A stretch of 64,000 nt of DNA from Gaiellasilicea sp963730405 (GTDB lineage: Bacteria; Actinomycetota; Thermoleophilia; Gaiellales; Gaiellaceae), in contig CAVSRW010000009.1 in assembly GCA_963730405.1 (NCBI GenBank), positions 62,001-126,000 on the forward strand. Direction: 5' to 3'. The stretch's first letter is position 1. Every line of letters starts with the position of its first letter. The position numbers and the translations under genes were made by a program. The notes under the pieces are model-generated. The model saw only the letters and a list, made by a program, of their open reading frames with translations. It was not told the DNA's origin and ran no database searches. Below, piece by piece: positions 52,329 to 61,205 of the stretch.

Positions 52329-53208
52329 AGGCAACGGCCACCTCCGCGGCCAGTCGTGCATTTGCGGCGATCAGCTCGCGGTTGGCGGCAAGCGTGCGCC
52401 CGCCGGACTCGCGATGGAGATAGGAGAGGACGAACGGCGTCACCTGCTGCCCTGTGACCCCGTCGGCGTCGGCCGCGACGAGCGCCCGCTCGATCAGCGG
52501 CTCGACGTCGTCGAGGCTGTCCTCGGCCGGGCGGCCGAGCAGGATCGAGGTGTGGCGGCCGAGCCGCCAGTGGGCCCGCGCCACCTGTGCCGCCTCCTCG
52601 GCCGACTCGACCCGCGCCGACACGGGCGGGCCGCCGTGGGCCGTGTAGAAGAGCGGCAGGTCGTCGGTCCGGTAGCCGAGCACGGGCACGCCGAGCGTCT
52701 CGAGCAGCTCGGCGGTCGCCGGCACGTCGAGGATCGACTTCACGCCCGAGGAGACGATCAGCGCCTCGGTCCGGATCAGCTCGCCCAGGTCGGCGGACAC
52801 GTCAGGCGGATCGGGGAACCCTCGATGGACGCCGCCGAGCCCGCCCGTCCCCATGAACCCGATTCCGGCGGCGCGGCACGCGGCGAGCGTGCCTCCGACG
52901 GTCGTCGCGCCGACGGCGTCCTGGACGATCGCGGCGGCGAGGTCGCGCGGCCCGACCTTGCGGGCGTCCGCGGTGAACCGGCCGAGCTCCTCCTCGGTCA
53001 GCCCGACCCGGATCTGGCCGTCGAGCACGCCGATGGTCGCCGGCACGGCGCCCGCCTCCCGGACGCGACGCTCGCTCTCGAGCCCGACCTCCACGCCCTC
53101 GCCGGGCGGGAAGCCGTGCGCGACGAGCGTCGTCTCGAGCGCGACCACCGGCCGCCGGTCCGCGAGGGCGTGGCCGACCTCGTCCGAGATTCGAAGCAGC
53201 TCCTTCAC
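52315..53208 (-). CDS. psuG: Pseudouridine-5'-phosphate glycosidase
   Basis: A 297-residue enzyme from GTG 53208, overlapping the psuK stop (GTGA). Family blocks are VVALETTLVAHGFPPGEGVEVGL, the GVLDGQIRVGLTEEE loop, KVGPRDLAAA, GATTVGGTLAACRAAGI and FMGTGGLGGVHRG, with SSGVKSILDVPATAE. It cleaves the C-C bond of pseudouridine 5'-phosphate to uracil and ribose 5-phosphate. Confidence 0.95.
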   Translation of the reverse strand: MKELLRISDEVGHALADRRPVVALETTLVAHGFPPGEGVEVGLESERRVREAGAVPATIGVLDGQIRVGLTEEELGRFTADARKVGPRDLAAAIVQDAVGATTVGGTLAACRAAGIGFMGTGGLGGVHRGFPDPPDVSADLGELIRTEALIVSSGVKSILDVPATAELLETLGVPVLGYRTDDLPLFYTAHGGPPVSARVESAEEAAQVARAHWRLGRHTSILLGRPAEDSLDDVEPLIERALVAADADGVTGQQVTPFVLSYLHRESGGRTLAANRELIAANARLAAEVAVAYAAL

Positions 53209-53996
53209 GGCATCGAGCCTAGTTGCGCCACGCAGCGCGCCGCCGCCGCCAGCGCCGGCTCTGGGCCGCCGACGAGGTAGCCGCCGGCGAAGGCGTCGCC
53301 GGCGCCCGTCGTGTCGACGACCTCCGCGGCGACGGCCGGCGACTCGATGTCGCCGAAGCGCGCGCCCCGAGGCCCGCGCTTGAGCACCCACTCGACCCCC
53401 GCGATCGGGCCACCGATGATCCGGTCCTCGTCCTCGTTGGCGAAGACGATCGCCGGCGCGAGCGTCTCCAGCCGCTCGCGGAAGCGCTCTGGGCCGAAGT
53501 CGCGGATCGCGCTCCAGGAGGAGAGGTCGACCGAGAGGCGCGGTGCCAGCTCGGCGGCGCGCAGCGCGGCGCCGTCGATCGGCGACCGCAGGAGGGAGTA
53601 GCCCGGGAGATGGAGGTGGGTGCAACCGTCGAGCCAGGCCGGGTCGAGCTCCTCCGCGGTCAGCTCGGGCGAGACGCCGCGGTCGGACGCCATCGTGCGG
53701 CTGCCGTCGACGCCGACGAGCGACACGACCGTGCCCGTCCGGCCCTCGACGACTGGGCCGGCGACGTCGACGCCGTAGCGGGCAAGGCCCGAGGAGGCGG
53801 CCCGTCCCGCCTCGTCGTCCGCCCGCTTGCCGACGAAGCGCGCCTCGCCGCCCAGCTCCGCGACCCACGCGGCCACGTTGGCGGCCTGGCCGCCCGGCCC
53901 GAGCCGCGTCACGGCGTCGGCGTCGGCGCCCTCGGCGAGCGGCTGCGAGAGGCGGACGATCACGTCGAGCAGCAGGTCGCCGAGCGTCAGGATCAT
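53205..53996 (-). CDS. psuK: PfkB family kinase, probable pseudouridine kinase
   Basis: A 263-residue ribokinase-fold enzyme. The N-terminal GGQAANVAAWVAELGG and the late DTTGAGDAFAGGYLVG motif, with the catalytic Asp, are complete. Its product would be the substrate of psuG, with which it is translationally coupled. The assignment rests on that neighbour, since many PfkB kinases look alike. Confidence 0.85.
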   Translation of the reverse strand: MILTLGDLLLDVIVRLSQPLAEGADADAVTRLGPGGQAANVAAWVAELGGEARFVGKRADDEAGRAASSGLARYGVDVAGPVVEGRTGTVVSLVGVDGSRTMASDRGVSPELTAEELDPAWLDGCTHLHLPGYSLLRSPIDGAALRAAELAPRLSVDLSSWSAIRDFGPERFRERLETLAPAIVFANEDEDRIIGGPIAGVEWVLKRGPRGARFGDIESPAVAAEVVDTTGAGDAFAGGYLVGGPEPALAAAARCVAQLGSMP

Positions 53997-54003
53997 GAAC
54001 GCC

Positions 54004-54009
54004 TACGAT
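54004..54009 (+). promoter_or_regulatory. Putative -10 hexamer (TACGAT) for the 54016 gene
   Basis: TACGAT ends 6 bases before ATG 54016. It lies in the 19-base gap between psuK and the small membrane-protein gene. Confidence 0.4.
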
Positions 54010-54015
54010 CCTTCC

Positions 54016-54210
54016 ATGGACGGAGAGTCACGCCGCTCGCGAACGCGCTCGTTCCTCGTCGGCGCGGCCGTCGGCGCGTCCGCCGCGATCGCCGCCGCAC
54101 GCCGGCTCAGGCCGAAGGAGCGGAAGCGCGAGACGCCCGCCGGGCTCGCCGCCTTCGAGGAGGCGCCGTGCTACCGCGAGCTGGTCGAGAGCGAGCGGCT
54201 CGCCCCGTAG
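54016..54210 (+). CDS. Small single-pass membrane protein
   Basis: A 64-residue protein. A basic N-terminus (SRRSRTRS) precedes an Ala-rich helix (FLVGAAVGASAAIAAARRL) and a charged tail. No family recognised. Its last 40 bases overlap the 3' end of the convergent 54171-55778 gene. Confidence 0.55.
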   Translation: MDGESRRSRTRSFLVGAAVGASAAIAAARRLRPKERKRETPAGLAAFEEAPCYRELVESERLAP

Positions 54211-55778
54211 CCGCGCAGCGCCCGCGCGGCGCGCTCGATCGTCGGCAGGTTGATGTCCGCGTCGCCCAGGTAGAGCCGCTTGCCGACGAGCATCGCCTCC
54301 CCGGCGCGCTCGAGGTAGCGCTTCGGCGTCACGACGGGCTCCTTCGTCCTGATCACGAGGAACGGGCCGAAGTCGCGTACCTCGAAGGCCGACTCCGGCC
54401 GGGGTGAGACGCGCGGGATCTGGAGCGTGCGCTCGATGTTCGTCGTCTTGCTCGAGTCCAGCACCCAGACGCCGTGCCCGAGCGGCCGGTCCAGCGAGAG
54501 CAGGTTGTGGAGCGCCAGGTCGGCGTCGGCGCGAGGGAGGACGACGAGGGGCACGTCCGGTTCGAGCTCCCAGGCCTGGAGGTAGAGCGGGTCGTAGCCG
54601 AGGAGGACGTCGTCCGAGCCCGTCGTGGCCGCGATGTAGGCAGCTGCATCGGCCCGTGCCTCCTGGCGGACGTCCGGCTCCCACTCGAAGAGCTCGGGCG
54701 TCCGGTCCCAGGTCCAGCCGACCTGGGCGAGGACGAGTACGGCCGCGGCGGCGCTGCCCCACAGGCGCCCGAGCCGGGCGAGGCCCGCGCCGGCGGCGAG
54801 CGCGACGAACGGCAGCAGGAAGATCAGGTGCCTCGTCTCCGGCGAGCCCGTGCTGCGCGCGACGACCAACGCCGCGAGCGGGACGAGCGTCGCGCAGGCG
54901 GCGAGGATCCGCGCGTCGCGCGGGAGCACCGCGAGGCCCGCGGCGACCGCCACCAGCACCGCCGGCAGCACCGGGAAGCCGGCGCTGAAGTCCCCCGCGG
55001 CGTGCCAGACGTACTCGACGACGTCCAGCCGGCTCCCGGCTGCGACACCCGCGTCGAAGCGTCCGGCGAGGACGAGGTCGGTGAGCCAGAACGGGATCCC
55101 GAGGACACCGACGGCGCCGAACGCCCAGAGTGCCTCTCGCAGCCGCTCCCGCCGCGCGAGGACGACGAATGCTCCCTGCGAGGCGAGCACGAGCGCGCCG
55201 TACGGGTGTGTCGCCACGGTCGCCAGGATCGCGAGCGCCCACAGCGCCCACGCCCGGCGGCCGCCGTGGTCGACCGCGTGCAGCAGCGCCAGGTAGGAGA
55301 GCGTCGCGGTGAAGAGGAAGAGGCTGTACATGCGGCCGTAGACGCCGTGGAAGAGGAACGTCCAGCTCGTCGCGAGCAGCAGCGTCCCGAACAGCGCGGC
55401 GACTCTTCCGCCGAGTCGCGCGAGCAGGAGCGCCACGACGGGCAGGCTTGCGACGGCGAACAAGGCCGAGAGCGCGCGCAGTCCCTCCAGCCCGAGGTCG
55501 AGATGCGCGACCGCCCAGGCGAGCAGGAAGTGGAGCGGCGCGCCGCCGCGCTCCTCGAGCACGACCTGGAACATCTCGTCGAGCGGATGCCGGCCGATGA
55601 AGAGCGGCAGCGCCTCGTCCTCGTGCGGCGGCCAGGCCAGCAGCTGGTGGAAGAGGAACGCCGCCGTCCCGGCCGTGATCGCGCCGACGCCGAGCGGGAA
55701 CCAGTGGGCGGCGAGCCACGGTCGCGCGAGCGCCCATTCACGGGCTCCGAAACGGGTTGTCTGTGCGGTCTCGCTCAT
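54171..55778 (-). CDS. GT-C fold glycosyltransferase-like membrane protein
   Basis: A 535-residue protein with about ten helices in residues 25-360 and a soluble C-terminal domain. The first outside loop has PPHEDEALPLF, an acidic pair in the position used by PMT/ArnT-type GT-C enzymes. The order of helices and the PETRHLIFLLPFVAL segment fit the GT39/ArnT-like group, which transfers sugars from lipid carriers. The donor and acceptor are unknown. Confidence 0.75.
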   Translation of the reverse strand: MSETAQTTRFGAREWALARPWLAAHWFPLGVGAITAGTAAFLFHQLLAWPPHEDEALPLFIGRHPLDEMFQVVLEERGGAPLHFLLAWAVAHLDLGLEGLRALSALFAVASLPVVALLLARLGGRVAALFGTLLLATSWTFLFHGVYGRMYSLFLFTATLSYLALLHAVDHGGRRAWALWALAILATVATHPYGALVLASQGAFVVLARRERLREALWAFGAVGVLGIPFWLTDLVLAGRFDAGVAAGSRLDVVEYVWHAAGDFSAGFPVLPAVLVAVAAGLAVLPRDARILAACATLVPLAALVVARSTGSPETRHLIFLLPFVALAAGAGLARLGRLWGSAAAAVLVLAQVGWTWDRTPELFEWEPDVRQEARADAAAYIAATTGSDDVLLGYDPLYLQAWELEPDVPLVVLPRADADLALHNLLSLDRPLGHGVWVLDSSKTTNIERTLQIPRVSPRPESAFEVRDFGPFLVIRTKEPVVTPKRYLERAGEAMLVGKRLYLGDADINLPTIERAARALRGYGASRSLSTSSR

Positions 55779-55800
55779 CGTCGCCGTCAGTGTGCCTTGC

Positions 55801-55806
55801 TACCGT
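55801..55806 (+). promoter_or_regulatory. Putative -10 hexamer (TACCGT) for the FmdB-type gene
   Basis: TACCGT ends 8 bases before ATG 55815, with no Shine-Dalgarno, again suggesting a leaderless message. Confidence 0.4.
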
Positions 55807-55814
55807 TCGCCGCC

Positions 55815-56099
55815 ATGCCGATCTACGAGTACCGGTGTCCCGACGGGCACACTTTCGAGGTCTTCCAGCGGATGTCGGACCCGCCGTCGGAGGCCTGCGA
55901 GGTGTGCGGCAAGAGCCCCGTCGAGAAGGTCCTGTACCCGGTTTCGGTGCACTTCAAGGGCTCCGGGTTCTACTCGACCGACTACGGCCGGGGCTCGGGG
56001 AAGAAGAAGGACGCGTCGAGGGACGGCTCCGGCGACTCCGGCTCGACGGAGAAGAAGCCGGACTCGGGCGACAAGAAGCCCGCTCCTGCCGCCGACTGA
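55815..56099 (+). CDS. FmdB-type zinc ribbon protein
   Basis: A 94-residue protein. The zinc ribbon MPIYEYRCPDGHTFEV with a later CEVCGKSPVEKVL supplies the metal ligands; the first knuckle has Cys and His in place of two cysteines. The C-terminal half is a Lys, Asp and Ser-rich disordered tail. Family members are thought to act in transcription or as small regulators. Confidence 0.88.
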   Translation: MPIYEYRCPDGHTFEVFQRMSDPPSEACEVCGKSPVEKVLYPVSVHFKGSGFYSTDYGRGSGKKKDASRDGSGDSGSTEKKPDSGDKKPAPAAD

Positions 56100-56102
56100 C
56101 GG

Positions 56103-56357
56103 CTACCTGCGCGAGAGCGCGTTCAGCCCCAGGAGCAGGACGATCGAGCCGGCGACCGCGAAGAGGAACGGCTTCAGGTCCCAGGCGAAGCGCACGTCGG
56201 TGTCGAGAACGGCTTCGCCGAGGAAGCCGCCGAGCAGCGCGCCGACGACGCCCACTGCGAGCGTGCCGAAGCAGCCGAGCTCCTGACGGCCCGGCGTCAG
56301 CGCCCGTGCGACCGCGCCCGCCAGCAGCCCGAAGACGATCCAGCCGATGATGCCCAC
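56103..56357 (-). CDS. GlsB/YeaQ/YmgE family membrane protein
   Basis: An 84-residue protein with three hydrophobic helices. The Gly-rich pattern GIIGWIVFGLLAGAVARAL, then GVVGALLGGFLGE, is the transglycosylase-associated family signature. It is stress-linked in several bacteria; no enzymatic role is established. Confidence 0.88.
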   Translation of the reverse strand: MGIIGWIVFGLLAGAVARALTPGRQELGCFGTLAVGVVGALLGGFLGEAVLDTDVRFAWDLKPFLFAVAGSIVLLLGLNALSRR

Positions 56358-56366
56358 GCGGCGAGC

Positions 56367-56894
56367 CTAGTCCAGGCGCCCGCGCGCATGTTCGAGTGCG
56401 AGCCGGGTCGACGCGACGAGCGACTCGTCGCCTGCCGCCAGCCGCAGCTCGAGTGCCGCTTCGAGCGCCTCGACGGCCTCACCGGTGCGTCCGAGGTCGA
56501 GGAGCGTCTTGCCGAGGTGCTGGAGTGCGAAGTCCCGGAGCTCGGCCGGCCCTTCGAGCGCGTCGCGCAGGTGTGCCTCTGCCTCGTCGAGGCGGTCGAA
56601 GCACCGCAGCGCCTCGCCGATCCGGATCGTGGCGACGGTCCGCGCCCGCTCGTCCCCGAGGCGATCGGCGAGCTCGAGGCTGCGGCCGAGCTCGCGAAGA
56701 GCCTCGTCCTCCCGGCCGAGCAGGCGCGCAGCGTTGCCGAGGTAGCCGTGCAGCCGGCACTGCTCGCGAGGATCCGCGGTCGCAGCCAGCTCTGCACGCG
56801 CGAGCTCGATCGCGCCCGCGACCGCCTCCGCGTCGGTCGGCACCTGGCGCAGGCGCTCGTCCCAGGCGCCGAGCTCCCCGAGGTCGGGCAGCAC
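56367..56894 (-). CDS. TPR-repeat protein
   Basis: A 175-residue protein from GTG 56894. It consists of helical repeats with TPR spacing: LHGYLGNAARLLGREDEAL, ATIRIGEALRCFDRLDEAE, LQHLGKTLLDLGRTGEAVE and ALELRLAAGDESL. It overlaps the LCP gene by one base, so it is translated from the same message. It probably acts as a binding scaffold. Confidence 0.72.
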   Translation of the reverse strand: MLPDLGELGAWDERLRQVPTDAEAVAGAIELARAELAATADPREQCRLHGYLGNAARLLGREDEALRELGRSLELADRLGDERARTVATIRIGEALRCFDRLDEAEAHLRDALEGPAELRDFALQHLGKTLLDLGRTGEAVEALEAALELRLAAGDESLVASTRLALEHARGRLD

Positions 56895-58045
56895 TAGTCG
56901 GCCGAGCGGCCGACGAGGCAGCCGGCGCCGAACGTCGTTCCCGGGCGCGGCGGCTGTGGCGCGGACAGCCCTGTGAACATCGCGATCGTGGCGCTGTTCT
57001 CCTCGCCGCCGACGATGACGTCCGCCCCTCCGATCGACTGCGACTCGCCGCCGAGGCGGCAGTGGAGCGAGCGGTCCTCGTTCGCCCGGAACCGCACCCA
57101 GCCGAGCTGGAGCAGCTGACCGGCGGACAGGTCTGTCGTCAGCGGCGCCATCAGCTCGTCGCCGATGAACGGCAGGCGCAGGAACGTCCCCAGAGAGACG
57201 AGCTCGTCCGTCATCGCCTCGAGGACCGCCTGCTGCCGCTCGCCGCGGGTGAGGTCGTTGTCGGCCGGATCGAGCCGATTCTCGCGAACGCGCGAGTAGA
57301 TGAGCGCGCGCTTCCCGCTCATCTCCTGCTTGCCCTTCGCGAACCGCCAGCCCTCCCACTGCTGGCAGCGCGCCTCGGTCGGGTAGGGGCAGTCGAACCG
57401 GTTCGAGAGGATCGGCTTCGGCACGTCGACCTCGACTCCGCCGAGCGCGTCGATCACCTCTTTGAAAGCGTCGAAGTCGACGAGGACGACGTGGTTCGGC
57501 CGCAGCCCGGTGAGCGCGGCGACGGTCTTCATCGTCAGGGCAGGGCCGCCGAGCTGGAAGGCGGCGTTGACCTTGTTCGGCCCGTAGCCGGGGATGTCGA
57601 CGCGGAGGTCGCGCGGGATCGAGAGATAGGAGATCCTGTGCCGCTCGGGATCGGTGCGGACGAGCAGGATCGAGTCGGACCGCCTGAAGTCCTGGCGCGC
57701 CGCCGTGCGGTCGCCGTCGGTCCCGAGCAGCATGATCAGCGAGGGGTTGGAGATCAGGAGGCCCTCCTGCGGCGCGAGACTCGCCTCGACGGCCTTCGGC
57801 AGCCGCGCGTTCGCCTCCTTGACGCCGCTCCGGAACGCGAGGAAGCTGGCGACCGTCCAGACGACCAGGAGGACGCCCAGAACGAGGACGCCGAGCCCGA
57901 GACGCCGGCGCCAGCGCGGCTTGCCGGGCTGCTTCGCGCGGGCCGGCTCACCGCGGCTCGCCCGCTCCGGACGCGGCGCAGTCGGCACCTTTCCCTTCGT
58001 GCGGCCGCCCTTGTAGAGCCGGTAGGGCTTCTCTGCGTCCGCCAT
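56894..58045 (-). CDS. LytR-CpsA-Psr (LCP) family cell-wall glycopolymer ligase
   Basis: A 383-residue protein with a basic cytoplasmic tail (residues 1-45), one membrane helix (LGLGVLVLGVLLVVWTVASFL) and an extracellular LCP domain. Key blocks are the DSILLVRTDPERHRISYLSIPRD strand with its Arg pair, the KVNAAFQLGG helix and the SRVRENRLDPADNDLTRGERQQ site. LCP enzymes attach teichoic acids, arabinogalactan or capsule to peptidoglycan. TACCAT lies 10 bases upstream of the ATG. Confidence 0.92.
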   Translation of the reverse strand: MADAEKPYRLYKGGRTKGKVPTAPRPERASRGEPARAKQPGKPRWRRRLGLGVLVLGVLLVVWTVASFLAFRSGVKEANARLPKAVEASLAPQEGLLISNPSLIMLLGTDGDRTAARQDFRRSDSILLVRTDPERHRISYLSIPRDLRVDIPGYGPNKVNAAFQLGGPALTMKTVAALTGLRPNHVVLVDFDAFKEVIDALGGVEVDVPKPILSNRFDCPYPTEARCQQWEGWRFAKGKQEMSGKRALIYSRVRENRLDPADNDLTRGERQQAVLEAMTDELVSLGTFLRLPFIGDELMAPLTTDLSAGQLLQLGWVRFRANEDRSLHCRLGGESQSIGGADVIVGGEENSATIAMFTGLSAPQPPRPGTTFGAGCLVGRSAD

Positions 58046-58054
58046 CCGGCGCGT

Positions 58055-58061
58055 TATGGTA
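58055..58061. promoter_or_regulatory. Overlapping divergent -10 elements
   Basis: TATGGT on the plus strand (58055-58060) and TACCAT on the minus strand (58056-58061) overlap by five bases, 11 and 10 bases from GTG 58072 and ATG 58045 respectively. Confidence 0.38.
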
Positions 58062-58071
58062 GCCGCCTCCC

Positions 58072-58974
58072 GTGGGCGCTCAACGAGTCATCGGTGTCGA
58101 CCTCGGCGGCACGAAGATCGCGACGGGGTCGATCGACGCGGACGGAACGCTCCACGAGCAGCACGAGCTGCCGACGCCGATCGAATCCCAGGAGGCGCTG
58201 CTGGACGCGATCTCCCGTGCGATCGAGCCGCTCGCCGGCGCCGGCGTCGCAGCGATCGGGTTCGGGATCCCCTCGGTGATCGACCGCGCCAGCGGCAAGG
58301 TCCTCGGCTCGACCAACATCCCGCTGCGCGACGTCTCGCTGCGCGACGTGATCGAGGAGCGCTTCGGCGTCCCCGTGGTGATCGAGAACGACGGCAACGT
58401 GGCGGCACTCGCGGAGTGGAAGCTCGGCGCGGGACGGGACCGGGACGATCTCGTCATGCTCACCCTCGGCACGGGCGTCGGCGGCGGGCTCGTCCTCGGC
58501 GGGTCGCTCTACCGCGGGATCGCCGAGCTCGGCCACGTGGTCGTCGTCGCCGACGGGCCGCCCTGCCAGGGCAACTGCAACGGTCGCGGGCACCTCGAGT
58601 CGGTCGCCTCGGGCAACGCCGCCGACCGCGCCGCGGAGAAGCTCTGGGGCGAGGGCGCGAACGCCGAGCTGCTCGTCGGCCGCGCGCAGGAGGACGATCC
58701 GGAGGCGCTCGAGGCGCTCGCCGGGATCGGGCATCTGCTCGGCGCCGCCGTGGGCTCGTTCGTGAACATGTTCGCGCCCGAGGTCGTGGTCATCGGCGGC
58801 GGCTTCGGGATCGCCGCATTCGACTTTCTCCTCCCGTCCGCGCTCGAGATCGCACGGCGCGAGATGGTCGAGCCGGACGTGCTCCCGCTACGGATCGTCA
58901 AGGCTGAGCTCGGCTCCGACGCAGGTCTGATCGGCGCCGGCCTGATCGCGTTCGAGGCGCTCGGAGAGGACTGA
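58072..58974 (+). CDS. ROK family glucokinase
   Basis: A 300-residue sugar kinase from GTG 58072. ATP site GVDLGGTKIATGSID, catalytic ENDGNVAALAEW with its Asp, and GTGVGGGLVLGG are present. The zinc/substrate loop CQGNCNGRGHLES carries two cysteines instead of the usual CxCGxxGC, so zinc binding may be reduced. Glucose is the likely substrate, but other ROK sugars are possible. The stop overlaps the rsmI start (TGATG). Confidence 0.87.
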   Translation: MGAQRVIGVDLGGTKIATGSIDADGTLHEQHELPTPIESQEALLDAISRAIEPLAGAGVAAIGFGIPSVIDRASGKVLGSTNIPLRDVSLRDVIEERFGVPVVIENDGNVAALAEWKLGAGRDRDDLVMLTLGTGVGGGLVLGGSLYRGIAELGHVVVVADGPPCQGNCNGRGHLESVASGNAADRAAEKLWGEGANAELLVGRAQEDDPEALEALAGIGHLLGAAVGSFVNMFAPEVVVIGGGFGIAAFDFLLPSALEIARREMVEPDVLPLRIVKAELGSDAGLIGAGLIAFEALGED

Positions 58975-59789
58975 TGCCGCTCGCCGTCTGCGCGACGCCG
59001 ATCGGCAACCTCGAGGACGTGACCCTTCGGGTCCTGCGCGAGCTGGCGGAGGCTGACGTCGTGCTCTGCGAGGACACGCGCCGCACGCGCGGGCTGCTCG
59101 AGCGGCACGGAATCGACGCGAAGCTGCTCAGCTACCACCAGCACAACGAGGCGGCGCGGACGGCCGAGCTGCTGCCTCGGCTCCAGGCGGGCGAGCGGAT
59201 CGCGCTCGTCTCGGACGCGGGCCTGCCGGGCGTCAACGACCCCGGCGCGCGGCTGATCGAGGCGGCGCTCGAGGCCGGGCTGCCGGTGACCGTGCTCCCG
59301 GGCGCTTCGGCTGTCGAGACGGCGCTCGTCGCGAGCGGCCTCGCGGGCGAGCGGTTCCAGTTCCTCGGCTACCTGCCGCGGGGAGAGAAAGCGCTCGCGC
59401 GGCTCTGGGAGGAGCTCGCCGGGTGGCCGCATCCGGCGATCGCGTTCGAGTCGGCCCAGCGGCTCCCGGCGACGCTGCGGTCGCTCGCCGGCGCCTTCCC
59501 GGAGCGGCCGGTCGCCGTCTGCCGCGAGCTGACCAAGCGGTTCGAGGAGGTCGTGCGCGGGACCGCGGCCGAGGTCGCGGGCCGGTTCACGGAGCCCCCG
59601 AAGGGCGAGATCACCCTCGTGCTCGGCGCTGTCGAGGTCGAGCCGGGCGTGGCCGAGAGCAGCGCTGTCGCTGCGGTCGACGAGCTCGTGGCGGCCGGTC
59701 TGCCTCGGCGGCAGGCGGCCGACGTCGTCGCTCGGCTCGCGCGAGTTTCCCGTAACACTCTCTATTCCGAATCGTTGAAAAGCCGCTGA
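58974..59789 (+). CDS. rsmI: 16S rRNA (cytidine(1402)-2'-O)-methyltransferase
   Basis: A 271-residue tetrapyrrole-methylase-fold enzyme. The family blocks are CATPIGNLEDVTLRVLRELAE, LCEDTRRTRGLLERHGI, VSDAGLPGVNDPGARL and VLPGASAVETALVASGL. It methylates the ribose of C1402 of 16S rRNA near the decoding site. Co-translated with the glucokinase. Confidence 0.94.
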   Translation: MPLAVCATPIGNLEDVTLRVLRELAEADVVLCEDTRRTRGLLERHGIDAKLLSYHQHNEAARTAELLPRLQAGERIALVSDAGLPGVNDPGARLIEAALEAGLPVTVLPGASAVETALVASGLAGERFQFLGYLPRGEKALARLWEELAGWPHPAIAFESAQRLPATLRSLAGAFPERPVAVCRELTKRFEEVVRGTAAEVAGRFTEPPKGEITLVLGAVEVEPGVAESSAVAAVDELVAAGLPRRQAADVVARLARVSRNTLYSESLKSR

Positions 59790-59843
59790 GCCACCCCGCT
59801 AGCGTGGGACGCAGTTGCCCTCCTCCCACGAAGGCGGTGTCCG

Positions 59844-61205
59844 ATGCGGCGAACCTTCTCCGTCGCGATCGTCGCGATCGCGTGCCTGGCAGTCGCTCCC
59901 GCTGCCGCCGGCTGGGTCTGGCCCGCCGACGGTGCGGTGCTGCGGCCCTTCTCGGTCGGCGCGGACACGTACGCCGCGGGCCAGCACCGCGGCATCGACG
60001 TCGCCGGCTCCGTCGGCGACCCCGTCCGCGCACCCGCTGCCGGTGCCGTCTCCTTCGCCGGCGCCGTCCCGGGCGGCGGCCGGGCCGTGACGATCCAGAC
60101 CGCCGACGGCCATGCCGTCACGCTCCTCCAGCTCGGAGCGGTCGTCGTCGCCCGAGGCAGCTCCGTCGCGGAGGGGGCGGTCGTCGGCGAGATCGGCCAG
60201 AGCGAAGACGGCGTCACCGCGGCACCGCACGTCCACCTCGGCATCCGGCTGGCCGCCGAGCCGGACGGCTACATCGACCCGGAGGGGCTGCTCCCGGTCC
60301 GCGGCGTCCCCGCTCCGGCGCCCGAGCCGGCGCCGGTTGCCGCACCCGACCCCGCCGTAGCCGCTCCGGCACCGCCCGCGCCCGTCCAGCCGGTGGCCGC
60401 TCCGGTGCACGCCGAGCCGGCAGCGTCCGCGCCGGCGATCGAGCCCGCGCTGGTCGCCGAAGCCCAGCCGGCGAGGGCTCCGACGCCGCGAGCCGCGGCG
60501 TCGCCGAAGACCGCGGCCGGAGCGGAGCCGGCCGAGGCGTCGCCACGCCCCGTCGTCCGGGCGCGAACGGTGACCGGCGCGTCGGAGCGCAGACCAGAGC
60601 CGCGAACCCCGACCCCAGCTCCAGGCCCTGTCGCTGCCGCCACGGTCGAGGCCGATGTTCCGCGGACCCCGGCGTTGCGCCGTGCGGCGCCGGCTGCTCC
60701 AGCGCGGGCGGCGGTCCAGCTGCGCGCGTTCGACCGCGTGCCGCCCCCCGCGGCGGTCGTGCGCGACCCGGTCCGGCCGGCGGCGATCCAAGCCCGGAAC
60801 CGCTCCACGTCCGCTGACGAGAGGATCTCCGGCTCGCTGCTCCTGCTCGCCGGACTCGCCGTGGCAGCCGCAATCGCGGCCCAGGTCGCGCGAAAGGCTG
60901 CGCCTATCATTGAGGGCGATGAGCTTCTACCTGACAACACCCATCTACTACGTCAACTCGACGCCGCACATCGGCCACGCGTACACGACGATCGCGGCCG
61001 ACATCCTCGTCCGCCATCACAAGCAGCGGGGGGAGGAGACGTATTTCCTGACCGGCGTCGACGAGCACGCCGACAAGGTGGCCCGTGTCGCGGCGGAGGA
61101 GGGGCTCACGCCGCAGGAGTTCGTCGACCGGATCGTGCCGGCCTGGCGCGGGCTCGCCCCGAGCGTCAACGCCGAGCCCGACTACTTCATCCGGACGACC
61201 GATGA
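59844..61205 (+). CDS. M23 family (LytM-like) secreted protein; C-terminal end uncertain
   Basis: From ATG 59844 a signal peptide (MRRTFSVAIVAIACLAVAP) leads into a LytM/M23 domain with GQHRGIDVAGSVGDPVRAP (first His/Asp) and the HVHLGIR motif. A long Ala/Pro linker follows (residues 155-320), then a membrane helix (SGSLLLLAGLAVAAAIAAQVA). The open frame continues 96 residues past the metG start to 61205, but that part has Arg/Gly-rich shadow composition. The real end is probably just after the helix, near 60911, following a frameshift. M23 proteins hydrolyse peptidoglycan or activate amidases. Confidence 0.75.
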   Translation: MRRTFSVAIVAIACLAVAPAAAGWVWPADGAVLRPFSVGADTYAAGQHRGIDVAGSVGDPVRAPAAGAVSFAGAVPGGGRAVTIQTADGHAVTLLQLGAVVVARGSSVAEGAVVGEIGQSEDGVTAAPHVHLGIRLAAEPDGYIDPEGLLPVRGVPAPAPEPAPVAAPDPAVAAPAPPAPVQPVAAPVHAEPAASAPAIEPALVAEAQPARAPTPRAAASPKTAAGAEPAEASPRPVVRARTVTGASERRPEPRTPTPAPGPVAAATVEADVPRTPALRRAAPAAPARAAVQLRAFDRVPPPAAVVRDPVRPAAIQARNRSTSADERISGSLLLLAGLAVAAAIAAQVARKAAPIIEGDELLPDNTHLLRQLDAAHRPRVHDDRGRHPRPPSQAAGGGDVFPDRRRRARRQGGPCRGGGGAHAAGVRRPDRAGLARARPERQRRARLLHPDDR

